This document shows, piece by piece, positions 33,226-41,018 of a stretch of DNA of 64,000 nucleotides (position 1 is the first letter of the stretch; each line of letters begins with the position of its first letter). Both the position numbers and the translations under genes were made by a program. The notes beneath the pieces were generated by a model, which did not search any database, was not told where the DNA came from, and saw only the letters and a list, made by a program, of their open reading frames with translations. Source of the DNA: Amycolatopsis camponoti (lineage in GTDB: Bacteria; Actinomycetota; Actinomycetes; Mycobacteriales; Pseudonocardiaceae); contig NZ_CABVGP010000002.1 of NCBI RefSeq assembly GCF_902497555.1, forward strand, positions 2,802,501 through 2,866,500, read 5' to 3'.

Positions 33226-33966
33226 ATGGCCGACCGTGAACGACAGGTGACCCGGACGTTCGTCGCGCTGGCCGACACCCTCGTCGACGACTACGACGTC
33301 GCCGACCTGCTGCACACGCTGGTGCGGCGCTGCGTGGAGCTACTCGACGTCGCCGCGGCCGGCCTCACGCTGGTCGACGAGCGCGGGAGCCTGCAAGTGC
33401 TCGCTTCCTCCACCGAGCAGGCCCGGCTGCTGGAGCTCTTCCAGCTCAGCATCGACGAGGGCCCGTGCGTGGAATGCTTCGCGACCCGGGCGCCGGTCCT
33501 GGTCGCCGACGTCGCCGCGGAGGCGACGCGGTGGCCGCGGTTCGCGGCGGAGGCGTCCCGGCAGGGGTTCGCGTCGGTGCACGCGCTGCCGATGCGGCTG
33601 CGCAAGCAGGCCGTGGGCGCGCTGAACCTGTTCGGCACCCGGCCGGGTGAGCTCGCGACCGACGATGTCGACCTGGCGCAGGGGCTGGCCGACACGGCGA
33701 CCATCGGCATCCTCCAGGAGCGGGCGATCCGGCGCGGGGAGACGATGTCCGAGCAACTGCAGACCGCCTTGAACAGCCGCGTGACCATCGAGCAGGCGAA
33801 GGGCGTCCTCGCCGTGACCGGCCGGCTCAGCATGGACGACGCCTTCACCGCGTTGCGTGGCTACGCCCGCAGTCACAACCTCCTGCTCGGCGATGTCGCC
33901 CGAGGGCTCGCGGAGCGGAAGCTCGACCCCGCACTCGTGCTGACCCGCCACGTCCGAAAGACCTGA
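33226..33966 (+). CDS. GAF-ANTAR transcription antitermination regulator
   Basis: 246 residues from ATG 33226, 7 bp after an AGGAGGT ribosome site. The GAF domain (residues about 20-160) is followed by a complete ANTAR domain (SRVTIEQAKGVLAVTGRLS, FTALRGYARSHNLLL). It lies 45 bp downstream of another GAF-ANTAR gene and divergent from the STAS/ATPase operon, so the whole island looks like one signalling unit. Ligand and RNA targets are unknown. Confidence 0.92.
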   Translation: MADRERQVTRTFVALADTLVDDYDVADLLHTLVRRCVELLDVAAAGLTLVDERGSLQVLASSTEQARLLELFQLSIDEGPCVECFATRAPVLVADVAAEATRWPRFAAEASRQGFASVHALPMRLRKQAVGALNLFGTRPGELATDDVDLAQGLADTATIGILQERAIRRGETMSEQLQTALNSRVTIEQAKGVLAVTGRLSMDDAFTALRGYARSHNLLLGDVARGLAERKLDPALVLTRHVRKT

Positions 33967-34185
33967 CCGGGATCATCGCCGGGTCGTGAGGTAGGGCGCT
34001 GGGTCGGCGTTCGATCTCGTCGAGGTAGTCCTCGGCGCTTCAGCCGACCTCACGGCACGGGCAACCACTCGGCGGCCGAACCATCCGGTCAGCGCTGCCG
34101 GTCCGGGAGACCGGCGCGTACGGTGGGTTACCCGCCCTGGACCCCGGCGAGTGCCCGTCAACCGCCGACCGAACCGGGGTGCGCC

Positions 34186-34452
34186 GTGGAATCACCGTTG
34201 GACGATCTGGACGACGAGTACCCGGTGGGCTGGGTTCTCACCTACCGGCGCCGACGGACGCCCGGTGCGCCGTTCGGCGGATTCGCGGCCGGGGTGGTCC
34301 TAGGACCGCCGGTGCGGGACGCGTGCACCGGCCTCGAATCCATCCCGCTCGCCTCGCTCGGCGACGGCCCGACGGTCTGGGTGGCGGACCGGGACGTGAT
34401 CGGCATCCAGCCCCGCCGGGTCCCGGACAGCGGGGCGGCCGCACCCCGCTGA
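34186..34452 (+). CDS. small hypothetical protein
   Basis: 88 residues from GTG 34186, with normal codon use. The sequence begins with an acidic DDLDDEYPVGWVLTYRRRR and has a compact, possibly SH3-like or beta-rich body (PTVWVADRDVIGIQPRR). I recognise no family. A start at 34123 is also open but its first 21 codons look non-coding. No operon partner is visible. Confidence 0.55.
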   Translation: MESPLDDLDDEYPVGWVLTYRRRRTPGAPFGGFAAGVVLGPPVRDACTGLESIPLASLGDGPTVWVADRDVIGIQPRRVPDSGAAAPR

Positions 34453-34755
34453 GGTATGTCCACTCAGGACACCTCGGGTTCCGGATCGGTGGTGCGGGTA
34501 GTCCGGTGAGCGGTGCTGGAAGGACCGGATCGCCGGGTTCCGGATCGTGCCGTCCCGGATTTCCCCGGCGCGGACCGTCTCGTTTCGTCCCATGTGGACG
34601 GTCCGGAAAGGACCATCCGCGGGTGGGGCAGCAAGGTCTCGCTGATCTGGTGAACTCCTCCCAGCCGCCCGGCGGCGGGGGGCGCAAGGACCGCGTGTCA
34701 CCGCCACGCTGTCAGGCAACGGCGCCGCGGCAAGTGAAGCGACTCACGATCGCAG
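34453..34755. other. 303-bp non-coding stretch
   Basis: No convincing gene. It holds a 14-bp direct repeat CGGGTTCCGGATCG (34475-34488 and 34534-34547) and a short inverted repeat GGTCC/GGACC near 34600. It ends at the operator of the monooxygenase gene. Confidence 0.4.
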
Positions 34756-34787
34756 TGATGTCACGCCGCGACATCATGGTGTAGAGT
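34756..34787 (+). promoter_or_regulatory. operator and promoter of the ABM monooxygenase gene
   Basis: GATGTCACGCCGCGACATC (34757-34775) is GATGTC-N7-GACATC. A TAGAGT -10-like hexamer follows at 34782-34787, so a bound repressor would cover the -35 region. The same 19-mer recurs in the esterase/BVMO promoter at 38118-38136. Confidence 0.65.
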
Positions 34788-34879
34788 TCCGGATGACCAG
34801 TCGATCCGGGATGCGGAGACCGTCGCCACGACGCTCGTCGAGGCTCCCGGAACGCCGAAGCCTCCCAGAATTTGGAGCG

Positions 34880-35173
34880 ATGACCATGATCCTCGAAATC
34901 GCCGAGATGAGCGTGAAGTCGGGCAGCGAGAAGGAATTCGCGGAAGCGCACGCCGCGGCCAGCGAGGCGTACGGAGCAGCCGAGGGAATGCTCTCGGCAC
35001 GCCTCACCCAGGGGGTCGAGACCCCGACGAAGTTCGTGCTTCTCGTGGAATGGACCGATATCGAGGCACACGAGCGTTACCGCGACACCGAGCAGTACGG
35101 TCATTGGCGCGCGGCGATCAGCCCGTACGTCGCTGGGCCCGCTGCCGTCCAGCACACCCGCGTCGTCGCCTGA
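34880..35173 (+). CDS. antibiotic-biosynthesis-monooxygenase (ABM) family protein
   Basis: 97 residues from ATG 34880 behind a GGAG site. The dimeric alpha-beta-barrel fold of ABM proteins is seen in MILEIAEMSVKSGSEKEFAE and KFVLLVEWTDIEAHERYRD, with the late Trp/His face (QYGHWRAAI). Members are cofactor-free oxygenases or putative heme/quinol-interacting proteins. Sharing its operator with the Baeyer-Villiger gene set 3.3 kb away places it in the same regulon. Confidence 0.85.
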   Translation: MTMILEIAEMSVKSGSEKEFAEAHAAASEAYGAAEGMLSARLTQGVETPTKFVLLVEWTDIEAHERYRDTEQYGHWRAAISPYVAGPAAVQHTRVVA

Positions 35174-35285
35174 CCCGAGCGGACCGGCCGGTCCGTGGGA
35201 ACGATCATTCGTGATGGGCCGGTTCCCGTGGATCGCCCACCGGCGTCGTCCGGCGCCGGTGGGGTCGAGGCCATGGCCGGATCGA

Positions 35286-35867
35286 TCAGCGGTGCTGTGT
35301 GGCCGGCCAGGGCACGATGGCGGAGAGCAGGGACATGACGGTTTCGGTGATGGTCGTCAGGTCGGTGTTGTCGTTGCTTTCCAGCCACTTCCGGTAGGCC
35401 GTGCGAAAGATCTGGCTTCCCGTCCCGGCCGCGAGTTCTGCGATGTCCGGGTCGATTCCGCGCTCGCAGAGTACCCGGCGGAACCCGTCGGCCATCTGGT
35501 GTTGCTTGATCAGGTCGCGTTCCAGCAGCCGGGGGTTCGCTGCGATCATCTGGGCCCGCCGGTGCTGGATGTCTCGTGATCCGAGTTTTTCCCAGTCGTA
35601 ACCGGCCAAGGTCCGGGTCACTGCCTCGAGCGGATTCGTGAGGTCGGGCATCTGCCGGAGCTCCTGGACGAGCGCCTCGTCGAGGACGTGCGCGTCAGCG
35701 AAGAGAATTTCTTCCTTGTCCGGGAAGTACCGGAAGAAGGTCCGGGCGGTGACGCGGGCGCGTTTCGCGATCTGGACCGCGGTGGTTTCCTCGAAACCTT
35801 GCTCTTCGAACAGCTCCATGGCGGCCTGTTTCATCCGCTCTCCGCTGCCTTCTTCCCACCGGGGCAT
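35286..35867 (-). CDS. TetR-family regulator of the BVMO locus (probable)
   Basis: 193 residues from ATG 35867. HTH region QGFEETTAVQIAKRARVTARTFFRYFPDKEEILF, then a helical ligand domain with the YRKWLESND segment common in actinobacterial TetR proteins. It lies between the two promoters that share GATGTC-N7-GACATC, so it is the best candidate repressor; I see no copy of that site at its own start. The IS110 element lies immediately behind its promoter, which may have changed its expression. Confidence 0.88.
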   Translation of the reverse strand: MPRWEEGSGERMKQAAMELFEEQGFEETTAVQIAKRARVTARTFFRYFPDKEEILFADAHVLDEALVQELRQMPDLTNPLEAVTRTLAGYDWEKLGSRDIQHRRAQMIAANPRLLERDLIKQHQMADGFRRVLCERGIDPDIAELAAGTGSQIFRTAYRKWLESNDNTDLTTITETVMSLLSAIVPWPATQHR

Positions 35868-36052
35868 GGCGCCAGGATACCTGTCTGTCTCGTCGGGGCA
35901 GTGCGTGAGCCGCTGACAGTGACAATGGGGGTGACGGGGTCGCCCGTCCGAGTTGACCCTTCGGCTGACCGACCTTCGGTGTCCTTGCTGAGATCTGTCG
36001 CTCGGCGCGGGTGACCCCGTCGTGCACGTCACCTGCGTGAGCGGCGTGACCT

Positions 36053-37191
36053 CATAGGAGCCTGGCCAGAGGCCCCGTCACTGTCTTGTCCGCCCGCTGG
36101 TGGGTGCCGTGCCACCACCGGATGAGGGAGATGGCATGTCCACGATGACAAATCCCGGCGCTCACGTCACGGTCGGCGTCGACACCCACCTCGAGACCCA
36201 TGTTGCGGTGGCCCTCGACCAGGTCGGGCGGGTGCTCGCGCAGCAGTCCTTCCCCGCCGATCCGCCCGGGTATCGATCACTGCTGCGCTGGAGCCGCGCA
36301 CTGGGCCATGTCCACGCCTTCGGCATCGAAGGCACCGGCTGCTACGGCGCCGGGCTGGCCCGCGCAGCCCGGCAGGCCGGGCACCGGGTGATCGAGGTCG
36401 ACCGCCCGGACCGGCGGAGCCGGCGAGCCCGCGGCAAGTCCGACCCGGTCGATGCCGAAGCAGCAGCACGCGCCGTGCTGGCCGGCACCGCGACCGGAGT
36501 CCCGAAGAACCGAGACGGCGACGTCGAGTCCATCCGCGCGCTCCGGGTCGCGCGACGAGGAGCAGTACGGATCCGGATCCAGGTCGCCAACCAACTGCAC
36601 GCCCTGGTGATCAGCGCCCCCGAGCCGTTACGCGAGAACCTGCGTCGGCTCTCCACCCGTGACCTGGTCACCGCCGCCGCCGCGCTGCGCCCCGGCCCCG
36701 CCCTCGATCCGACCGCGGCCACGAAACACGCCGTGAAAATCCTTGCCCGACGCCACCAGGACGTCGACCACGACATCGCCGTCCTGGACGACCTGCTCCG
36801 GCAGCTCGTGCCGCGGGCCTGTCCAGGACTTCTCGAACTGTTCGGCGTCGGAACCGACACCGCCGGCGCGTTGCTGGTGACCGCAGGCGACAACCCCGAC
36901 CGGCTCCACAGCGATCCCGCCTTCGCCAACCTCTGCGGGGTGGCACCGCTTCCCGCCAACAGCGGCAAGACCACCGGTCGCCACCGACTCAACCGCGGCG
37001 GCGACCGGCAGGCGAACGCAGCTCTTTACCGCATCGTCCTCTGCCGATTGCGTTACGACCCGGTCACCCGCGACTACGTCGAACGACGCACCACGGAAGG
37101 ACTGACCAAACCCGAAATCATCCGCTGCCTCAAACGCTACGTCGCTCGCGAAAGTCCGACACGCCCTCCTGGCTTGACGATCCATAGGAGC
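36053..37191 (+). mobile_element. IS110-family insertion element
   Basis: The transposase gene is bounded by the 9-bp direct repeat CATAGGAGC, at 36053-36061 and 37183-37191. IS110 elements lack long terminal inverted repeats and insert site-specifically at short core sequences, so one copy may be the target core. The exact left end is uncertain, since 36062-36135 is short for the usual non-coding end. The right end is 4 bp from the esterase stop codon. Confidence 0.7.
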
Positions 37192-37647
37192 ATCTCAGCG
37201 GAGGTGCTGGGACAGGAACAGTGCCGCGCGGTCGATGGCCTGGCCGGCTTCGTCGAGGATGCCGGCGAAGGATTGGAAGACGTGGGGAACCTCGGCGGTG
37301 ACGTCGAGGACGGCGTCCACGCCGGCGTCGATCGCTCGGGCCGCCAGGCGTGCCGAGTCGTCGAGGAGGACTTCGTTGGTGCCGGCTTGCAGCAGCATCG
37401 CCGGGAAGCCGGTGAGGTCCGCGGACAGAGCGGGGCTCAGGTGCGGGTGCCGCGGATCCTGGCCGGCGCAGTACATGCCGGCCAGTGGTCCGAGCATCTC
37501 CCGGGTGAAGATCGGGTCGGTTTCCCCCTTGGTGTCCATGCTCTCGCCGCTGAGGGTCAGGTCGAAGCAGCCGGAGAAGGCGACGACCGCGGCGGGGGCG
37601 GGCAGGCCGGATTCCCGTGCCCGCAGCGCGGTCGTGACGGCCAGTGA
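36136..37647 (+). CDS. IS110-family transposase with a read-through C-terminal tail
   Basis: ATG 36136 follows a GGGAG site. The DEDD domain is intact: GVDTHLETH (Asp), GIEGTGCYG (Glu), GKSDPVDAEAAA (Asp pair). The C-terminal domain has GVGTDTAGALLVTAGDNP and the serine in PLPANSGKTTG, so the recombinase looks catalytically complete. After about residue 350 (CLKRYVARE, then LTIHRSIS) the frame has no stop inside the element. It runs about 150 codons into sequence antisense to the esterase, so either the natural stop was lost at the insertion point or the tail is chimeric. Confidence 0.88.
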   Translation: MSTMTNPGAHVTVGVDTHLETHVAVALDQVGRVLAQQSFPADPPGYRSLLRWSRALGHVHAFGIEGTGCYGAGLARAARQAGHRVIEVDRPDRRSRRARGKSDPVDAEAAARAVLAGTATGVPKNRDGDVESIRALRVARRGAVRIRIQVANQLHALVISAPEPLRENLRRLSTRDLVTAAAALRPGPALDPTAATKHAVKILARRHQDVDHDIAVLDDLLRQLVPRACPGLLELFGVGTDTAGALLVTAGDNPDRLHSDPAFANLCGVAPLPANSGKTTGRHRLNRGGDRQANAALYRIVLCRLRYDPVTRDYVERRTTEGLTKPEIIRCLKRYVARESPTRPPGLTIHRSISAEVLGQEQCRAVDGLAGFVEDAGEGLEDVGNLGGDVEDGVHAGVDRSGRQACRVVEEDFVGAGLQQHRREAGEVRGQSGAQVRVPRILAGAVHAGQWSEHLPGEDRVGFPLGVHALAAEGQVEAAGEGDDRGGGGQAGFPCPQRGRDGQ

Positions 37648-38085
37648 GCCGCCGGCCGAGTCGCCGACCAGCGCGATGCGTGCGGGGTCTTCGCCGTTCT
37701 TCAGCAGGGCGTGGTAGGCGTTCGCGCCGTCGTCGACCGCCGCCGGGTACGGGTTCTCCGGAGCCAGCCGATAGTCCACGGACAGGGCCCGTGCCCCCGT
37801 ACGGCTCACGAGGGCGCTGGTCAGCGGCAGCGCCGTCTCCGGCGAGCCGAGGCTCCAGGCGCCGCCGTGGAAGTACAGGATCGTTCCCGGGCGGGCGCGT
37901 TCGGTGGGCTCGACGAGGAGGGCGCGGCGGTCGCCGAGCGTCGTCTCGGAGGTGCGGATCCCGTCCGAAACGGCCATCTGGGCTTGCGTCGCGGCGTAGC
38001 CGGCGCGCATCTCTTCCAGGTTCCGCGGTGCGGGCCGGGGCTGTCGCAGGATCGCGTCGACCTGCGCACGTTGTGCCTTGCTCAT
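37195..38085 (-). CDS. alpha/beta-hydrolase-fold esterase, hormone-sensitive-lipase family
   Basis: 296 residues. HSL-type oxyanion motif HGGAW, nucleophile GDSAGG, late Asp and His (EVPHVF). These esterases hydrolyse small acyl esters. It is divergent from the Baeyer-Villiger monooxygenase with a shared operator array between them. The natural pair is BVMO turning a ketone into an ester and this enzyme cleaving it to alcohol plus acid. The IS110 element ends 4 bp from its stop codon; the coding sequence looks intact. Confidence 0.92.
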   Translation of the reverse strand: MSKAQRAQVDAILRQPRPAPRNLEEMRAGYAATQAQMAVSDGIRTSETTLGDRRALLVEPTERARPGTILYFHGGAWSLGSPETALPLTSALVSRTGARALSVDYRLAPENPYPAAVDDGANAYHALLKNGEDPARIALVGDSAGGSLAVTTALRARESGLPAPAAVVAFSGCFDLTLSGESMDTKGETDPIFTREMLGPLAGMYCAGQDPRHPHLSPALSADLTGFPAMLLQAGTNEVLLDDSARLAARAIDAGVDAVLDVTAEVPHVFQSFAGILDEAGQAIDRAALFLSQHLR

Positions 38086-38117
38086 GTGCTGACCTGCCTT
38101 TTCGCGTCGAGGTGGCG

Positions 38118-38196
38118 GATGTCACGCCGCGACATCAAACTAGCACGATGTCACGTCGCGACATCAAGTGCTACGGTGATGTCACGCCGAGACAAC
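38118..38196. promoter_or_regulatory. array of three operator copies between esterase and BVMO
   Basis: Perfect GATGTC-N7-GACATC at 38118-38136 and at 38147-38165 (one base different in the spacer), and a weaker third copy at 38178-38196 with the right half altered (GACAAC). Spacings are 29 and 31 bp, about three helical turns, so bound repressors would line up on one face. -10-like TAGTTT (leftward) and TACGGT (rightward) lie among the sites. Confidence 0.75.
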
Positions 38197-38214
38197 GCGA
38201 GGAGAGGGACCGCC

Positions 38215-40047
38215 ATGAACGGCACCACGGGCAGTGGCCGGAGGGTTTCCACCGAATTCGATCCCGCGCGGCTGCGGCGGAAGTACCGCCAGGAGCGGGA
38301 GAAGCGGCTGCGGCCGGACGGCACCAAGCAGTACCTGGACGTCAGCGGGGACTACGAGAAGTTCGCGGCCGATCCGTATCTGGAGTCGAGCCCCGGAGGT
38401 CAGCCTCGTGAAGCTCGGTTCGCCGAGGTGGAAGCCCTTGTTCTCGGCGGGGGCTGGGCCGGCCTGACGATGGCGGCGCGGCTGGACGAGGCCGGGGTGC
38501 GTGACTTCTTGATCGTGGACCAGGCCGGTGACTTCGGTGGCGTCTGGTACTGGAACCGGTATCCGGGTGTGCGCTGCGACATGGAGTCCTACGTCTACAT
38601 GCCGTTGCTCGAAGAGATCGGGACGGTGCCGAGCGAGAAGTACGCCGGTGGCCCGGAGATGCTCGAGCACGCGCGGGCGATCGGACGTCACTACGACCTC
38701 TACTCGCGGGCCTTGCTCGGGACGACGTTCACCCAGGTCGTCTGGAACGAGCAGCTGTCCCGGTGGGTGGTCTCCACCGATCGGGGGGATGTGCTGCACG
38801 CGCGGTTCGTGATGGTCGGGACGGGCCCGTTGAACCGGCCCAAGCTGCCGGGCATCAAGGGGATCGAGAGCTTCCGGGGGAAGGCCTTCCACTCCAGCCG
38901 GTGGGACTACCGGGTCACCGGCGGCGACTGGAACGGCGGCCTGGACAAGCTGGCGGACCAGCGGGTCGCGCTGATCGGCACCGGCGCGAGCAGCGTCCAG
39001 ATCCTGCCGCGCCTGGCCCCGAGCGCGAAGCAGGTGTACGTCTTCCAGCGCACCCCGGCGATCGTCAACGCCCGCGACAACCGGCCGACCGATCCGGACT
39101 GGTACCGCGATCTGGAGCCCGGTTGGCAGCGCAAGCGCATGGACAACTTCGTCGAGCTCATGTCGGGCCGGCCCGTGGCGGACCTGGTCGACGACGAGGC
39201 CACCCGGATGGCCCGGCGGGTCGCGGTGGCGGCGGCCTCCGGCGGCCCGGGCGGAGCGCCGGACTTCGCCGCGATGCAGGCCGTCGACTTCGAAAAGATG
39301 GAGGAGATCCGGGCGCGGGTGACCGAGATCGTCCGTGATCCGGGTACGGCGACATCGCTGCAGCCCTGGTACGACTATTTCTGCAAGCGCCCGCTGTTCA
39401 GCGACGACTACTACCCGGCCTTCAACAACGACAACGTCACCCTGGTCGACACCGACGGCCGCGGGGTGGACCACATCACCGAACACGGAGTCGTGGTCGA
39501 CGGCGTCGAGTACCAGGTCGATCTGATCATCTATTCCACGGGGTTCGACTCCGGCGCCTACACCTACGAAGCGGGCGGGTACCAGCTGATCGGGCGGGAC
39601 GGGGTGTCACTGGCCGAGCACTGGCGGCACGGGATGCGCAGCCTGCACGGCATGATGACCAGCCGCTTCCCGAACTTCTTCCTCCTCGGCGGCATCGAGC
39701 AGGCCGCCATCTCGATCAACTTCCCGCACGTCACCTCCCGCCAGGCCGAGCACGTCGCGGCGCTGACGGCCCGTTTCCTGCGGGCCGGCGTCGCCGTCGC
39801 CGAGGTCACGGCCGAGGCCGAGCAGCGCTGGGCCGACGAGCTGGCCCGGGTGCACGTCGACCGCACGCGGTACGACGCGGAATGCACCCCGAGCTATTAC
39901 AACAACGAGGGCAGGCTCGACGACCCGAAACCGACCGTGCTGGGCGGCCAGTACGGCCCTGGGCCCCTCGGTTACCTCGCAGTGGTGCGGGAGTGGGCCG
40001 CCACGGGCGTGGATCGCGACGTCACCATCACCAAGGCCGCGCTGTGA
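38215..40047 (+). CDS. flavin-dependent Baeyer-Villiger monooxygenase
   Basis: 610 residues from ATG 38215, behind a GGAGAGGG site. FAD-binding GGGWAG at 78-83, the BVMO fingerprint FRGKAFHSSRWD near 220-231, and the NADPH-binding GTGASSVQ near 255. The ~60-residue N-terminal extension matches the larger BVMOs that act on cyclic, aryl or steroid-type ketones. It inserts oxygen next to a carbonyl using NADPH and O2. It heads an operon coupled by 4-bp overlaps to an alcohol dehydrogenase and a CoA ligase, a full ketone-to-acyl-CoA route with the divergent esterase. Confidence 0.95.
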   Translation: MNGTTGSGRRVSTEFDPARLRRKYRQEREKRLRPDGTKQYLDVSGDYEKFAADPYLESSPGGQPREARFAEVEALVLGGGWAGLTMAARLDEAGVRDFLIVDQAGDFGGVWYWNRYPGVRCDMESYVYMPLLEEIGTVPSEKYAGGPEMLEHARAIGRHYDLYSRALLGTTFTQVVWNEQLSRWVVSTDRGDVLHARFVMVGTGPLNRPKLPGIKGIESFRGKAFHSSRWDYRVTGGDWNGGLDKLADQRVALIGTGASSVQILPRLAPSAKQVYVFQRTPAIVNARDNRPTDPDWYRDLEPGWQRKRMDNFVELMSGRPVADLVDDEATRMARRVAVAAASGGPGGAPDFAAMQAVDFEKMEEIRARVTEIVRDPGTATSLQPWYDYFCKRPLFSDDYYPAFNNDNVTLVDTDGRGVDHITEHGVVVDGVEYQVDLIIYSTGFDSGAYTYEAGGYQLIGRDGVSLAEHWRHGMRSLHGMMTSRFPNFFLLGGIEQAAISINFPHVTSRQAEHVAALTARFLRAGVAVAEVTAEAEQRWADELARVHVDRTRYDAECTPSYYNNEGRLDDPKPTVLGGQYGPGPLGYLAVVREWAATGVDRDVTITKAAL

Positions 40048-41018
40048 AGCGCCTCCAATATCACCGGTACGGCGGCCCGGAAGTCCTGCGGCTGGAGGAC
40101 TTCGAGCCGGCCCGGCCGGGTCGCGGCGAAATTCTGGTGCGGGTGAAGGCCGCGGCCGCCAACGCGATGGACTGGAAGATGCGCAACGGCGAGATGCGCC
40201 TCATGACCGGCCGCAGCTTCCCGCGAGGGATCGGCAACGACTTCTCCGGTGTCGTGGCGGCCGTCGGTGCGGGCGTGACCCGGGTGCGGGTCGGCGACGC
40301 GGTGCTCGGCGGGACGAGCCTGAAGGGGGCGGGCGCGTTCGCCGAGATGGTCATCGCCGACGAGAAGGCGGTGGTCCGCAAGCCGGCCGAGCTCTCCTTC
40401 GAACAGGCCGCGGCCCTCCCGGTCGTCGGGATCACCGCGTTCCAGGCGGTCCTCGGCCGGGGCAAGCTGCGAGCCGGGCAGGCGGTCTTCGTCAACGGCT
40501 GCCTCGGCGGCGTGGGCCGGGCGGCGGCCCAGATCGCGTTGATGTCCGGCGCGTCGGTGGGAGGCAGCTGCCGGGCCACCGCCGTGGACGAGGCGCGCGA
40601 ACTCGGCATCACCCCGGTCGTCGAGTTCGGTTTCGACCCGGCGCGGCTCGAAGGACGATTCGACCTGGTCCTCGACACCCCCGGCACGCTCTCGGCCACA
40701 GCCGCGCGGACGCTGCTGAAGCCCGGTGGCCGCATCCTCGACATCGTCCCCACGCCGTCGAAGCTCGTGAGGAGTGCCCTGCCGGGACCGTATCGCCTGA
40801 TGATGGGCCGGCCCAGCCCCGAGGACCTCGACGAGGTGGCACATCTGGCCGCGCGGGGACAGCTGCGGATTCCGATCGCCCGGACCGTGTCGCTCGCCGC
40901 CGCGATCCCGGCGCTCAGCGAACTCGAACGCCACGGCACTCCCAAGGGCGGCAAGCTGATCATCACCGCCGCCGACGTCGACGAGCCGCGCCCGCGCGCC
41001 GACGGAGGTCCGCAGTGA
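40044..41018 (+). CDS. zinc-independent MDR alcohol dehydrogenase/quinone oxidoreductase
   Basis: 324 residues from GTG 40044 overlapping the BVMO stop (GTGA). GroES-like start (YHRYGGPEVLRLEDF), substrate-domain DFSGVVAAVGAGV, Rossmann NGCLGGVGRAAAQIALM. The catalytic zinc Cys/His set is missing. In this operon it probably oxidises the alcohol released by the esterase or reduces an enone before the BVMO step. Its start depends on the overlap; the longer open frame upstream is inside the BVMO gene. Confidence 0.9.
   Translation: MKRLQYHRYGGPEVLRLEDFEPARPGRGEILVRVKAAAANAMDWKMRNGEMRLMTGRSFPRGIGNDFSGVVAAVGAGVTRVRVGDAVLGGTSLKGAGAFAEMVIADEKAVVRKPAELSFEQAAALPVVGITAFQAVLGRGKLRAGQAVFVNGCLGGVGRAAAQIALMSGASVGGSCRATAVDEARELGITPVVEFGFDPARLEGRFDLVLDTPGTLSATAARTLLKPGGRILDIVPTPSKLVRSALPGPYRLMMGRPSPEDLDEVAHLAARGQLRIPIARTVSLAAAIPALSELERHGTPKGGKLIITAADVDEPRPRADGGPQ

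Noticed and set aside
33973..34161. possible small leftward gene after the second GAF-ANTAR gene
   Set aside because: A neighbouring frame gives a sensible short peptide (DYLDEIERRPSALPHDP) but a stop precedes it directly and no start or family is visible.
34475..34547. 14-bp direct repeat CGGGTTCCGGATCG as an attachment site
   Set aside because: Only 59 bp between copies and no integrase or other mobility gene at the site; probably chance in GC-rich DNA.
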